64,000 nt of DNA from Cellulosimicrobium cellulans (GTDB lineage: Bacteria > Actinomycetota > Actinomycetes > Actinomycetales > Cellulomonadaceae). Position numbers and translations under genes: made by a program. Positions 24,944 to 34,469 of the stretch are shown in pieces. Below the pieces are notes generated by a model. That model did not search any database, was not told the DNA's origin, and saw only the letters and a list, made by a program, of their open reading frames with translations. Each line of letters starts with the position of its first letter. Positions within the stretch are counted from its first letter, which is position 1. The stretch is taken from NCBI RefSeq assembly GCF_006539945.1, contig NZ_BJNZ01000005.1, forward strand, positions 174,020 through 238,019, written 5' to 3'.

Positions 24944-26362
24944 TCAGGAGACCGTGTGCACGACCGTGGGGATCGCGGGGTCGCCGGCGGAGAGGCGGCG
25001 GGCGCCGCGGGGCAGCTCCGCGCGGGCCTCGCGGTGGCGGTGCGCGGCGTTCTGGACGCCGTACGACCCGACCCAGCGCGAGTCGACCGCGCCGTCGACG
25101 ACGAGCGGGACCTGGAGCGGGCGCAGGTCGCCGTCGTCGGGCTCCCACTCCTGGACGGCGAGGTCGGCGCCGGTGACGACCACCTCCTCGACTGCGCGCC
25201 CGTCGACGTCGTACCGGCGCGCGGCGACCTTGCGCCCGCCGGTGCTGGTCTTGGCCGTGGACGCCTTCGCGACGGGCTGGAGCACGCCGGAGGAGTCGGC
25301 GCGGGCGACGAGCTTGTAGACCATGCCGCACGTGGGCGCGCCGGAGCCGGTGACGAGCGACGTGCCGACGCCGTAGGAGTCGACCGGGGCGGCGGCGAGC
25401 GAGGCGATGGCGTACTCGTCGAGGTCGGACGTCACCGTGATCTTCGTGTCGTGCGCGCCGAGGGAGTCGAGCTGGCGGCGCACCTCGACGGCGAGGACGC
25501 CGAGGTCGCCCGAGTCGAGACGGACGGCGCCGAGGCGCCCGCCGGCGGCGCGGACCGCGTTCTGGACGCCCTTGCGGACGTCGTAGGTGTCGACGAGGAG
25601 CGTGGTCTCGGGCCCGAGCGAGGCCACCTGCGACGCGAAGGCCGACTCCTCGTCGTCGTGCAGGAGCGTGAAGGCGTGCGCGGCGGTACCGATGGTCGTC
25701 AGCCCGTAGCGGCGGCCCGCCTCGAGGTTGGACGTCCCGGCGAACCCGCCGACCACGGCGGCGCGGGCCGCGGCGACGGCGGCCTGCTCGTGCGCGCGCC
25801 GCGCACCCATCTCGAGGCACGGGCGCTCGACGGCGGCGCTCGTCATGCGCGAGGCGGCGGACGCGACGGCGGAGTCGTAGTTGAGGATCGACAGCACGAG
25901 GGTCTCGAGGAGGACCGCCTCGGCGAAGCTCCCCTCGACGGTCATGACGGGCGACTGCGGGAAGAAGACCTCGCCCTCGGCGTACCCGGTGATCGTCCCG
26001 GTGAACCGGTAGCCGGCGAGGAACTCGAGCGTGCGGTCGTCGACGACGGACTGCGCGTGCAGCCAGTCGAGCTCGGTCGCCGAGAAGCGGAACGACGACA
26101 GCGCCTCGAGGACACGCCCGGTCCCCGCGAGGACCCCGTACCGCCTGCCCGCGGGCAGCCGACGTGTGAAGACCTCGAACAGGCAGTGACGGTCGGCGGT
26201 GCCGTCCGCGAGCGCGGCCTGGAGCATCGTCAGCTCGTACCGGTCGGTGAGGAGTGCGGTCGAGGCGGCCGGCTGGTAGGGCGGCCGCTGCGTGCCGAGC
26301 TGCGGCGAGGCAGCGCTGTCGGTGGGGGAGAGGGCGACGCTGCCCGGGTCGTCGAGGCTCAT
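24944..26362 (-). CDS. pncB: Nicotinate phosphoribosyltransferase
   Basis: PncB makes nicotinate mononucleotide from nicotinate and PRPP in NAD salvage. The 472-aa protein shows TDRYELTMLQAAL near the N-terminus (substrate site), GTSNLEAGRRYGLTTIGTAA and VRLDSGDL and GVGTSLVTGSGAP (phosphate binding). The ATG at 26362 lies 7 nt after TACGGT with no ribosome site, so it is probably leaderless. It is divergent from clpS with about 65 bp between the starts. Confidence 0.93.
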   Translation of the reverse strand: MSLDDPGSVALSPTDSAASPQLGTQRPPYQPAASTALLTDRYELTMLQAALADGTADRHCLFEVFTRRLPAGRRYGVLAGTGRVLEALSSFRFSATELDWLHAQSVVDDRTLEFLAGYRFTGTITGYAEGEVFFPQSPVMTVEGSFAEAVLLETLVLSILNYDSAVASAASRMTSAAVERPCLEMGARRAHEQAAVAAARAAVVGGFAGTSNLEAGRRYGLTTIGTAAHAFTLLHDDEESAFASQVASLGPETTLLVDTYDVRKGVQNAVRAAGGRLGAVRLDSGDLGVLAVEVRRQLDSLGAHDTKITVTSDLDEYAIASLAAAPVDSYGVGTSLVTGSGAPTCGMVYKLVARADSSGVLQPVAKASTAKTSTGGRKVAARRYDVDGRAVEEVVVTGADLAVQEWEPDDGDLRPLQVPLVVDGAVDSRWVGSYGVQNAAHRHREARAELPRGARRLSAGDPAIPTVVHTVS

Positions 26363-26427
26363 GCGGAATACCGTAGGGCAGCCGTCGGCGACGTGGGCGT
26401 CGACAGGCCCACGAATACAGTGGTGGC

Positions 26428-26763
26428 GTGAGCCCCCACCCGATCTTCACCCGCGCCGTCGGTGCGCGGGCGTCCGTGACCGTGCCCGAGGAGGCGACCC
26501 GGGTCGACGAGACCGTCCTCCCTGACAGCCCGTGGGTCACCCTCGTGTGGAACGACCCGGTCAACCTCATGAGCTACGTCTCGTACGTGTTCGAGTCCTA
26601 CTTCGGGTACGCCGCGGAGCGCGCCCACGAGCTCATGCTGCAGGTGCACCAGGAGGGTCGCGCCGTCGTGTCGACGGGCGACCGCGAGCGCATGGAGGTG
26701 GACGTGCAGGCGATGCACTCGTTCGGGCTGTGGGCGACGCTCCAGAAGGACGGCGAGCAGTGA
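26428..26763 (+). CDS. clpS: ATP-dependent Clp protease adaptor ClpS
   Basis: ClpS delivers N-degron substrates to ClpAP/ClpCP. The 111-aa protein has the core [20 protein letters not shown] and the [17 protein letters not shown] segment that forms the binding pocket. GTG 26428 lies 6 nt after TACAGT (26416-26421), so it is probably leaderless. Its stop overlaps the DUF2017 start, an arrangement conserved in actinobacteria. Confidence 0.92.
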   Translation: MSPHPIFTRAVGARASVTVPEEATRVDETVLPDSPWVTLVWNDPVNLMSYVSYVFESYFGYAAERAHELMLQVHQEGRAVVSTGDRERMEVDVQAMHSFGLWATLQKDGEQ

Positions 26764-27428
26764 GGCCGTTCCGCGCCGAGGCGCACGGGTACGTCGCGGA
26801 GCTCGAGCCGTCGGAGCGGATCGTGCTGGCCCAGCTCGCGGGGGACGTCGCGCAGATGCTCCAGGAGGGCGTGCCGGGACGGGCGCCGGGGGAGCCCGGG
26901 TCGTCCGTGCCCGACGACGCGTGGTCGCCTCCCGGCTGGACGGGCCCGGCCCCGGGTGGGCACGCGAGGGACGCGACCCCGCCGCCGGACCCGGCGGTGC
27001 GGCGTCTGCTCCCGGACGCGTCGGACGATGTCGACGTGGCGGCCGAGTTCCGGCGGTTCACGCAGGACGACCTGGCCGCGCGCAAGGTCGGGCGGCTGGT
27101 CCTGCTGGCGCGCATGCTCGTCGACTCGGAGCCGTCCGAGGTGGCCCCGTTCGTGGTCGCCCGCGAGGAGGCCGAGGACGTCGCGGGGGCGCTGACGGAC
27201 GTGCGCCTCGTGCTCGCCGAGCGCCTCGGGCTGCGGACCGACGAGCAGGTCGAGGGTCTGTACGACGAGCTGGACCGCGAGGGCGACGACGGCCCGGACG
27301 ACGGCGAGGTGAGCGGCGCGCCGCGCCGCTTCCTCGTGAGCGTGTTCCTGCTGACGGGCCTGCTCCAGGAGTCGCTCGTGGACGGCATGCTCGCCGACCT
27401 CAGGGCGGGGCGCGGAGGAGGGTCCTGA
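26760..27428 (+). CDS. DUF2017-domain protein
   Basis: This 222-aa soluble helical protein has the family's [20 protein letters not shown] and [20 protein letters not shown] segments and an acidic linker. DUF2017 genes almost always follow clpS in actinobacteria; function is unknown, and a role in proteolysis is inferred only from context. The GTG start overlaps the clpS stop (GTGA). Confidence 0.8.
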   Translation: MRPFRAEAHGYVAELEPSERIVLAQLAGDVAQMLQEGVPGRAPGEPGSSVPDDAWSPPGWTGPAPGGHARDATPPPDPAVRRLLPDASDDVDVAAEFRRFTQDDLAARKVGRLVLLARMLVDSEPSEVAPFVVAREEAEDVAGALTDVRLVLAERLGLRTDEQVEGLYDELDREGDDGPDDGEVSGAPRRFLVSVFLLTGLLQESLVDGMLADLRAGRGGGS

Positions 27429-27540
27429 GCCCCGGCCTTGAGGGGCGGGCCCGAGGGGCGGCCATCCTGTGGGCGCTGCCACAGGCGGGAGCCGCGGTTC
27501 GGTGCGCCCCGCGTGCGGGCGCGCCAGTAGGCTCGGGCGG

Positions 27541-28344
27541 GTGAACGACGCTCCCATCGGGATCTTCGACTCGGGCGTGGGCGGCCTGACCGTCGCGCGC
27601 TCGATCCTGGACCAGCTCCCGAACGAGTCCCTCCTCTACATCGGGGACACCGCGAACGGCCCCTACGGGCCCAAGCCGCTCGCGGCGGTCCGGGCGATGG
27701 CGCTGGCGATCATGGACCAGCTCGTCGACGACGGCGTGAAGATGCTCGTCATCGCGTGCAACTCGGCCTCCTCCGCGGTCCTGCGCGACGCGCGCGAACG
27801 GTACACGCAGCGCCACGGCCTGCCGGTCGTCGAGGTGATCCTCCCGGCGGCGCGGCGCGCGGTCGCGGCGACCCGCTCGGGGCGGATCGGGGTCATCGGG
27901 ACGCGCGCCACCATCACGTCGCGGTCCTACGAGGACGCGTTCGCCGTCACGCCGGGCCTACACCTGACGACCCGGGCGTGCCCGGACTTCGTGCCCCTCG
28001 TCGAGCAGGGCGTGACCTCGGGGCCCGAGGTGCTGGAGGTCGCGCACCGCTACCTCGACCCGGTCAAGGCGGCGGGTGTCGACACGCTCGTGCTCGGGTG
28101 CACGCACTACCCGCTCCTGACGGGCGCCATCTCCTACGTCATGGGCGAGGAGGTCACGCTCGTGTCGAGCGCGGAGGAGACCGCCAAGGACGTGTACCGC
28201 ACGCTCGTCGCGCACGACCTCGAGCGCTCGCGCGACGCGGGGACGCCGCAGCACCGCTTCCTCGCGACGGGGAGCGCGGAGCCGTTCGAGCACCTGGCGC
28301 GCCGCTTCCTCGGCCCCGAGGTGCTCAGCGTGGAGGCCGCCTGA
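27541..28344 (+). CDS. murI: Glutamate racemase
   Basis: MurI supplies D-glutamate for peptidoglycan. The 267-aa enzyme has [16 protein letters not shown] at the N-terminus and both catalytic Cys in IACNSASSA and [13 protein letters not shown] 27541 follows TAGGCT (27528-27533) by 7 nt without a ribosome site. The stop shares a base with the next ATG (TGATG). Confidence 0.95.
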   Translation: MNDAPIGIFDSGVGGLTVARSILDQLPNESLLYIGDTANGPYGPKPLAAVRAMALAIMDQLVDDGVKMLVIACNSASSAVLRDARERYTQRHGLPVVEVILPAARRAVAATRSGRIGVIGTRATITSRSYEDAFAVTPGLHLTTRACPDFVPLVEQGVTSGPEVLEVAHRYLDPVKAAGVDTLVLGCTHYPLLTGAISYVMGEEVTLVSSAEETAKDVYRTLVAHDLERSRDAGTPQHRFLATGSAEPFEHLARRFLGPEVLSVEAA

Positions 28345-29174
28345 TGCGCCTCGTCACGATCGGGTGCTCGGGGTCGTTCGCGGGGCCCGAGTCGCCCGCG
28401 TCGTCGTACCTCGTCCAGGTCCCGGCCGCCGAGGCCGCGGCCGCGGGGTTCGAGGCGCGCGACTGGAACGTCGTGCTCGACCTGGGCAACGGGGCGCTCG
28501 GTGCGCTCCAGCGGTTCGTGGACCCGCTCGACCTCGATGCCGTCGCGCTGTCGCACCTGCACCCCGACCACTTCGTCGACGTCTGCGGGCTGTACGTCTA
28601 CCTGCGCTACCACCCCGAGCGCGGCTCGACCCGGACCGGGGTGCCGAGCCGGCTGACGGTGCTCGGTCCGACGGGGACGGCTGGGCGCATCGAGGCGGCG
28701 TACGGAGCCGAGCCGGGCGACGGGATGAGCGAGGAGCTCGACGTGCGGGTCTGGGAGCCGGGCGTGCCCGTGCGGGTCGGGCCGCTCACGCTGGAGCCGT
28801 ACCGCGTCTTCCACCCGGTCGAGGCGTACGGGGTGCGGGTCACCGGCCCGTCGTCGCTGCGGCCGGGCGAGCAGGCCGTGCTCGCGTACACGGGCGACAC
28901 GGACGCGTGCGACGGCGTCGTCGAGCTCGCGCGCGACGCCGACCTGCTGCTCTCGGAGGCCGCGTTCCACGAGGGCCGCGACGACGGCGTCGAGCGCGGC
29001 ATCCACCTCACGGGCCGCCGCGCGGGGGAGGTCGCGGCGGCGGCCGGCGCGCACCGCCTGGTGCTGACGCACCTCCCCGCGTGGAACGACCCCGAGCGCT
29101 CGCGCGCGGAGGCCCGCGAGTCGTACGCGGGCCACGTCGACGTGGCGACGACCGGCGGAGTCTTCGACCTCTAG
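28344..29174 (+). CDS. MBL-fold metallo-hydrolase
   Basis: This 276-aa protein has the metal-binding SHLHPDHFVDVCGLYVYLRY (motif HxHxDH, about 74-79), a later AYTGDTDACDG metal Asp and LTHLPAW. It resembles RNase Z/cyclic-phosphodiesterase-like MBL proteins; the substrate is unknown. It is coupled to murI and precedes rph, the common actinobacterial order murI-MBL-rph-rdgB, which hints at RNA or nucleotide metabolism. Confidence 0.85.
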   Translation: MRLVTIGCSGSFAGPESPASSYLVQVPAAEAAAAGFEARDWNVVLDLGNGALGALQRFVDPLDLDAVALSHLHPDHFVDVCGLYVYLRYHPERGSTRTGVPSRLTVLGPTGTAGRIEAAYGAEPGDGMSEELDVRVWEPGVPVRVGPLTLEPYRVFHPVEAYGVRVTGPSSLRPGEQAVLAYTGDTDACDGVVELARDADLLLSEAAFHEGRDDGVERGIHLTGRRAGEVAAAAGAHRLVLTHLPAWNDPERSRAEARESYAGHVDVATTGGVFDL

Positions 29175-29176
29175 CA

Positions 29177-29237
29177 GCTGAGTGCATGAAATAGTCGCGC
29201 CGCAGGCCGATCGGCGCGACTATTTCCTGCACTCAGC
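29177..29237. repeat. 26-bp near-perfect inverted repeat between MBL and rph genes
   Basis: Arms 29177-29202 and 29212-29237 are complements except for one base and enclose 9 nt. The arm core (GTGCATGAAATAGTCGCG) is AT-richer than the surroundings. It begins 3 nt past the MBL stop, ends 30 bp before the rph start, and could act as terminator or be one copy of an extragenic palindrome family. Confidence 0.75.
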
Positions 29238-29266
29238 GGGTGGCGGCTGGTCGGTAAGGTGGCCGC

Positions 29267-30025
29267 ATGACCACCCCTGCCTCTTCCGCGGTCGTGCGCG
29301 CCGACGGCCGCACGCCCGACCAGCTCCGTCCCGTGACCATCACCCGCCACTGGCTCGACCAGGCCGAGGGGAGCGTGCTCGTCGAGTTCGGCCGCACGCG
29401 CGTGCTGTGCGCGGCGTCGTTCACGGAGGGCGTGCCGCGCTGGCGCAAGGGGTCGGGCGAGGGCTGGGTCACCGCCGAGTACGCGATGCTGCCGCGCGCG
29501 ACCAACGAGCGCAGCCAGCGCGAGTCGGTCAAGGGCAAGATCGGCGGGCGCACGCACGAGATCTCGCGCCTCATCGGGCGGTCACTGCGCGCGATCATCG
29601 ACGTCTCGGCGCTCGGCGAGAACACGATCGTGCTGGACTGCGACGTCCTCCAGGCCGACGGCGGCACGCGCACCGCTGCGATCACGGGCGCCTACGTCGC
29701 GCTCGCCGACGCGGTCGCGTGGGGCCAGCGCCACGGCCACATCAAGGGCGGCAAGCCGGTCCTGACGGACTCCGTCGCCGCCGTGAGCGTCGGGATCATC
29801 GACGGCACGCCCATGCTCGACCTCCCGTACGTCGAGGACGTGCGCGCCGAGACGGACATGAACGTCGTCGTCACGGGCTCGGGCACCTTCGTCGAGGTGC
29901 AGGGCACGGCCGAGCACGCCCCGTTCGACCGCGCGGAGCTCGACGCGCTGCTCGACCTCGCTGTCGCGGGCACCGCCGACCTCACCGCGATCCAGCGCGC
30001 GGCGCTCGCGACGGACGCGCGGTGA
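29267..30025 (+). CDS. rph: Ribonuclease PH
   Basis: RNase PH trims tRNA 3' ends phosphorolytically. The 252-aa enzyme has [33 protein letters not shown] (phosphate site) and [22 protein letters not shown] 29267 lies 6 nt after TAAGGT (29255-29260), so it is probably leaderless. The stop overlaps the rdgB start. Confidence 0.95.
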   Translation: MTTPASSAVVRADGRTPDQLRPVTITRHWLDQAEGSVLVEFGRTRVLCAASFTEGVPRWRKGSGEGWVTAEYAMLPRATNERSQRESVKGKIGGRTHEISRLIGRSLRAIIDVSALGENTIVLDCDVLQADGGTRTAAITGAYVALADAVAWGQRHGHIKGGKPVLTDSVAAVSVGIIDGTPMLDLPYVEDVRAETDMNVVVTGSGTFVEVQGTAEHAPFDRAELDALLDLAVAGTADLTAIQRAALATDAR

Positions 30026-30708
30026 GCGGCGCGCCCGAGGCGACGGGCGTCGTCGTGCCCGAGGGTGCGCGCCTGGTCCTCGCGACGCACAACCCGGGCA
30101 AGATCGCCGAGCTGCGCGCCATCCTCGCGGCCGAGCTCGACGCTCACCCGATCCTCGAGCTGGCGCCGGAGGCGATCGTCGGCGCGGGCGACGTCGGTGC
30201 GTCCGAGCCCGTCGAGGACGGCGTGACGTTCGCGGAGAACGCGCTCATCAAGGCGCGCGCGCTCGTCGCAGCCACGGGACTGCCGGCGGTCGCCGACGAC
30301 TCGGGTCTCGCCGTCGACGTGCTGGGCGGCGCCCCCGGGATCTTCTCGGCGCGCTGGGCCGGGCGCCACGGCGACGACGAGGCGAACCTCGAGCTCCTGC
30401 TCGGCCAGCTCGGGGACGTGCGCGCGGAGCACCGCGCAGCGGGCTTCGTGTGCGCGGCGGCGCTCGTCACACCGGACGGCACCGAGGTGGTGCGGACGGG
30501 CGAGATGCGCGGGACGCTGCTCACGGCGCCGCGTGGGGAGAACGGCTTCGGGTACGACCCGATCCTGCTGCCGGACGAGCAGCCCGGCGGCGGCACCGCG
30601 CGGTCCGCGGCCGAGCTGAGCCCGGCGGAGAAGAACGCGATCAGCCACCGCGGCAAGGCGTTCCGCGCGCTCGCCCCGGACGTCGTCGCCGCCCTGTCAG
30701 CGCGGTAG
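30022..30708 (+). CDS. rdgB: XTP/dITP diphosphatase (RdgB/HAM1 family)
   Basis: This enzyme cleans non-canonical purine nucleotides from the pool. The 228-aa protein has [18 protein letters not shown] (substrate site), [31 protein letters not shown] and [11 protein letters not shown] 30022 overlaps the rph stop (GTGA). The 3' end overlaps the DUF3054 gene on the other strand by 12 bp, so the two converge without space for a terminator. Confidence 0.92.
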   Translation: MSGAPEATGVVVPEGARLVLATHNPGKIAELRAILAAELDAHPILELAPEAIVGAGDVGASEPVEDGVTFAENALIKARALVAATGLPAVADDSGLAVDVLGGAPGIFSARWAGRHGDDEANLELLLGQLGDVRAEHRAAGFVCAAALVTPDGTEVVRTGEMRGTLLTAPRGENGFGYDPILLPDEQPGGGTARSAAELSPAEKNAISHRGKAFRALAPDVVAALSAR

Positions 30709-31146
30709 CGGGCCCCCGGCGAGGTCGCGCGCCCGGCGCCGCCGGTCACCCGGCCGGAGCACGCCGACGAGCGCGACCACGCCGCGCCAGCCCAGCATCG
30801 TGACCGCCAGGAACCCGAAGGACACGAGCTGGAACGCCGGGGCGACGCCCTGGCCGGTGAGCACCCGCAGGAGGACGCCGAGCGCCCACGTGCAGCCCCA
30901 CACCACGACGCCCGTCGGCCACAGGCGCCACGGTCGGCGCCACGCGCGCGTGATCAGCCATCCGAGCGCGGTGCCGGCCACGAACGGCCAGGCGACGACG
31001 AGCAGCCGGGCCGTGCCCTCGTCGGCGGAGTGCGTCGCGAGGCCGCCGCTCGCGAGCGCGAGGACGCACGCGACGTCGGCGAGCGCGGCGAGCAGGACGA
31101 GCCCGGGGCGGCGCGGGGGCGCTCCGGCAGGCGCGGGGTCGGTCAT
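30697..31146 (-). CDS. DUF3054-domain membrane protein
   Basis: This 149-aa protein has four hydrophobic segments (about 14-32, 47-66, 76-95 and 105-125) and the typical AWPFVAGTALGWLITRAWRR stretch. Function is unknown. ATG 31146 lies 6 nt after TACGGT on the minus strand, so it is probably leaderless. It is divergent from the ABC-F gene. Confidence 0.8.
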   Translation of the reverse strand: MTDPAPAGAPPRRPGLVLLAALADVACVLALASGGLATHSADEGTARLLVVAWPFVAGTALGWLITRAWRRPWRLWPTGVVVWGCTWALGVLLRVLTGQGVAPAFQLVSFGFLAVTMLGWRGVVALVGVLRPGDRRRRARDLAGGPLPR

Positions 31147-31265
31147 GCGACGACCGTACCTCGCCGGGCAGACCGCCCCGTGCGGTCGGACCGACCTCCG
31201 GCCGGCCGGTCTCGCGACGCACGGCTCGATCTCGCCGCGCCGTCCCGGCACCTAGGGTGGTCCCC

Positions 31266-32900
31266 GTGCATCTCGCCGCCGACGACCTCGCCTTCGCCTA
31301 CCCCGGACGTCCCGTCCTCGACGGCGTGAGCCTGCGCGTCGCCGGGGGGACACGGCTGGGCGTCGTCGGGGAGAACGGCACGGGGAAGTCGACCCTCCTG
31401 CACGTGCTGTCGGGGGGCCTCGTCGCGAGCCGCGGGGAGGTGCGTCGCGCGGGCTCGCTCGCGCTCGTCGAGCAGGAGCTCGCGATCGAGCCAGGCCAGA
31501 CCGTCGGCACGCTCGTCGCGGCGACGCTCAGCGGGCTGCGCGCGGTGGCCGCTGAGCTGGAGGCGGCGGCGCGCGACTTCGACCACGAGGCCGGGGACCT
31601 CGCCGAGCTCACGGAGATCCTCGCGCGGGCCGAGCACCTCGCCGTGTGGGACGCCGACCGCCGTGTCGACGTCGCGCTGTCCCGCCTCGGCGCGTGCCGC
31701 GACCGGGACCGCGAGCTCGCGACCCTGTCGGTCGGCGAGCGCTATCGCGTGCGCCTCGCGTGCCGGCTCGCGGAGCGCGCCGACCTGCTGCTCCTCGACG
31801 AGCCCACCAACCACCTCGACACCGGCGGGATCGACTTCCTCACGGGCGAGCTCGTCGCGTGGCGCGGGGGAGTGGTCATGGTCACGCACGACCGCCAGCT
31901 CCTCGACGACGTCGCGACCGAGATCCTCGACCTCGACCCCGCCATGGACGGGAAGCCGGTGCTCTACGGGCAGCCGGGCTACCTGTCCTACCGGTTCGCC
32001 AAGAACCAGGCGCTGCACCGCTGGCGCCAGCGCTTCCGCGCGGAGCAGAAGCGCGCGGAGAAGCTCGCCGCCGTGCTCGACGCGTCGTACGAGGGCCTGT
32101 CCGACGAGTGGCGCCCGCCCAAGGGCAGCCAGAAGCACCGCCGCGCGACGCGCGCCCGCATCCACGTCAAGGCCGCGGACCGGCGCCTCCAGCAGCTCGA
32201 GGCCGAGGCCGTCGAGGTCCCCGTGCCGCCGCTCCAGCTCGTCTTCCCGGAGCTCCCCGCGATGTCGCCCGGCTGGGACCCGGGCGACCCGGTGCTCGAG
32301 CTGCGCAGCCCGCGCGTCGGGCCCGACCGCGGCGCGCGCCTCGACCTGCCCGGGACCCGGGTCGCGCTCCCGCCCAGCGGGCGGCTCCTGGTGACCGGGC
32401 CGAACGGGAGCGGGAAGTCGACGTTCCTCGCTGCGCTCGCGGGCCTGGTTCCCCTCGACCGCGGCACGCGGTCCGTGGTCGACGGCGCACGGCTCGGCGT
32501 CGTCGCGCAGGAGGGCCCGGTGCTGCCCCCGGAGGCGGAGCACCGCACCGGGTTCGACGAGTACGCACGCGAGGCCCTCGAGCTCCTCGACGCGAACCGG
32601 CTGGACCCGGACCACCTCGTACCGGTCGCCTTCCTCGGCCTGCTCACCGAGGAGGACCTGGATCGGCCGCTGCACGAGCTGTCCGCGGGGCAGCGGCGGC
32701 GGTTCGACCTCGCCCGGGCGCTCCTGGCCGCGCCGCACGTGCTGATCCTCGACGAGCCGACCAACCACCTCTCGATCGACCTCGTGGACGAGCTCACGCA
32801 GGCGTTGCGGGTCACGCCCGCGGCCGTGGTCGTCGCGACGCACGACCGGCGCATGCGCGAGGACCTCGAGGACTGGCCGCGGCTCGAGCTCGCGGGCTGA
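31266..32900 (+). CDS. ABC-F family ATPase
   Basis: Two ABC domains without membrane helices identify an ABC-F protein, a class that acts on ribosomes. Walker A GENGTGKST (about 37-45) and GPNGSGKST (about 379-387), Walker B LLLLDEPTNHLD and VLILDEPTNHLS, and the linker with a basic helical arm (about 245-310) are visible. The first signature is LSVGERYRVRLA instead of LSGGQ. GTG 31266 follows TAGGGT by 7 nt. Antibiotic resistance and general translation roles are both possible; nothing nearby decides. Confidence 0.85.
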   Translation: MHLAADDLAFAYPGRPVLDGVSLRVAGGTRLGVVGENGTGKSTLLHVLSGGLVASRGEVRRAGSLALVEQELAIEPGQTVGTLVAATLSGLRAVAAELEAAARDFDHEAGDLAELTEILARAEHLAVWDADRRVDVALSRLGACRDRDRELATLSVGERYRVRLACRLAERADLLLLDEPTNHLDTGGIDFLTGELVAWRGGVVMVTHDRQLLDDVATEILDLDPAMDGKPVLYGQPGYLSYRFAKNQALHRWRQRFRAEQKRAEKLAAVLDASYEGLSDEWRPPKGSQKHRRATRARIHVKAADRRLQQLEAEAVEVPVPPLQLVFPELPAMSPGWDPGDPVLELRSPRVGPDRGARLDLPGTRVALPPSGRLLVTGPNGSGKSTFLAALAGLVPLDRGTRSVVDGARLGVVAQEGPVLPPEAEHRTGFDEYAREALELLDANRLDPDHLVPVAFLGLLTEEDLDRPLHELSAGQRRRFDLARALLAAPHVLILDEPTNHLSIDLVDELTQALRVTPAAVVVATHDRRMREDLEDWPRLELAG

Positions 32901-32950
32901 CCCCGGGCTGACCCGTCCGGGGGTTCGCGCCGACCCCGCGAGCCGCTCCC

Positions 32951-33493
32951 TCAGCGGCCCTCCACCGGGCTGCCCGCCGGGACGAGGAGCGTGCCCAGCG
33001 CGCGGCCCCATGCCCGCGCGCGGTCCAGCTCGCCGTCGTCGAGCGGGCCCTCGACGTCGCCGACGTAGAACGACGCGGGGGGAGCGACCATGCGGAAGCC
33101 CGCGCGGCGCAGCACCTTGGCCGCCCCGCGGGCGGCGGAGCCGGGCAGCGGCTTGACCTTGGTGACGCGGGTGTCGAACGTCGCGGCGAGGCGCGTCTCC
33201 TCCTGGCGCGGCACGGACTCGACCCACTCGCGCAGGCCCGTCGCGCGGTCGGACACGTCGCCGCTCGCGCGCTGCACCGCCTCGGCGCGGGTCGCGGGCC
33301 GGGTCATGCCGAACGCGTGGGTGGGGCCGCCCGCGACCACGAGACCCATGTGCCGGAGCGTGTCGGGGCTCGCCGCCGGGTCGGTCACGTCGACCACCAT
33401 GACGCGGACCGTCTCGCTCAGCCCTTCGGCGACGGCCTGCGCGACCCGCTCGCTGTTCCCGTACATCGACTCGTAGACCACTGCGGCATCCAT
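32951..33493 (-). CDS. Flavodoxin-like protein
   Basis: This 180-aa protein starts AAVVYESMYGNSERVAQAVA, the FMN phosphate loop of flavodoxins, and has VVAGGPTHAFGM as the second loop. It should bind FMN and carry electrons; its partner is unknown. The gene stands alone, converging on the ABC-F gene. Confidence 0.82.
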   Translation of the reverse strand: MDAAVVYESMYGNSERVAQAVAEGLSETVRVMVVDVTDPAASPDTLRHMGLVVAGGPTHAFGMTRPATRAEAVQRASGDVSDRATGLREWVESVPRQEETRLAATFDTRVTKVKPLPGSAARGAAKVLRRAGFRMVAPPASFYVGDVEGPLDDGELDRARAWGRALGTLLVPAGSPVEGR

Positions 33494-33599
33494 GGTGCGC
33501 CCCTTCGTCGTCCGCCCGCCCGGAGCGGACGGGTCCCCTCCCTCCAGCGTCTGGGCAGGGGGGACGCCGGACCCAGGGCCGAGCGGACGGAGGTCGGAG

Positions 33600-33858
33600 G
33601 CCGTTGGTCCCGGCGTCGACGACGGCGCCTCGGACGAAGGTGTGCGCGGTCCACGCGGGGGGACCGGCGACCGACCGCTACACCGTCGCGGCGTCGACCC
33701 GGGGGCGCGGCCCGACGAGGAGCCATGCGGCGACCATGAGCACGGGCGCGAGCAGGTGCAGGAGCAGGTTCGAGACCTGGCCGGCGGGGCTCAGCTCGGC
33801 GAGGCCGCGGAGCACCGTGCCGTCGACGGTCCCGGTGCCGGGGCGTGCGGCGCGCCGG
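33600..33858 (-). pseudogene. Degraded Pr6Pr-family membrane protein remnant
   Basis: Between the flavodoxin and NUDIX genes, the minus frame starting at about 33856 reads GTVLRGLAELSPAGQVSNLL, LHLLAPVLMVAAWLLVGPRP, then hits TAG at 33680-33678 and continues AGPPAWTAHTFVRGAVV. This matches the middle of Pr6Pr membrane proteins (GPRP and WTxVRGA landmarks) but lacks a start, the first helices and the C-terminus, and it contains a stop. It is a pseudogene fragment by my reading; the family call is from memory. The rest of the 365-base gap (33494-33599) shows nothing. Confidence 0.5.
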
Positions 33859-34428
33859 TCACGGCAGGCGGCCCACGTACGCCATCGCCTGGCGCAGCAG
33901 CACCCCCTGGCCGCCGCGCATCTCGAGCTGCACCTCGTCGCTGCACGCCTGCTCGGGCGTGAGCCACGCGAGCTCGAGCGCGTTCTGCTGCGGGCGGCAG
34001 TCGCCCGTCACCGGGACGACGTACGCGAGGGACACCGCGTGCTGACGGGGGTCGTGGTAGGAGGTGATGCCGGGCGTCGGGAAGTACTCGGCGACCGTGA
34101 ACGGCTGCGGCGACGCGGGGACCTGGGGGAGCGCGACCGGGCCGAGGTCCTTCTCGATGTGCCGCAGCAGGGCGTCACGGATGCGCTCGTGGAACATCAC
34201 GCGGCCGGAGACGAGGGCGCGCGTCATCATGCCCTCGGGCGTGACGCGCAGCAGGAGCCCGACCGCGACCACGTCGCCGGAGTCGTCGACGCGCACCGGG
34301 ACGGCGTCGACGTAGACGAGCGGGAGCTGCGCGCGCGCCACCGCGATCTCCTCCGGGCTGAGCCAGCCCGCGGGGTGCGGGTTCTCGTGGGAGAAGTCGT
34401 CGGGCGTGAAGTCGGCGGTGTCGGTCAC
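33859..34428 (-). CDS. NUDIX hydrolase family protein (DUF4916)
   Basis: This 189-aa protein matches the actinobacterial DUF4916 NUDIX-fold group: WLSPEEIAVARAQLPLVYVD, LVSGRVMFHERIRDALLRHI and FPTPGITSYHDPRQHAVSLA. The canonical NUDIX box is not obvious, so hydrolase activity is uncertain. GTG 34428 is 6 nt after TAGAAC, a weaker leaderless arrangement. Confidence 0.75.
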   Translation of the reverse strand: MTDTADFTPDDFSHENPHPAGWLSPEEIAVARAQLPLVYVDAVPVRVDDSGDVVAVGLLLRVTPEGMMTRALVSGRVMFHERIRDALLRHIEKDLGPVALPQVPASPQPFTVAEYFPTPGITSYHDPRQHAVSLAYVVPVTGDCRPQQNALELAWLTPEQACSDEVQLEMRGGQGVLLRQAMAYVGRLP

Positions 34429-34469
34429 GCGACTGTTCTACCCCGTGCGGTGCGACGGGGCGAGTTCGC

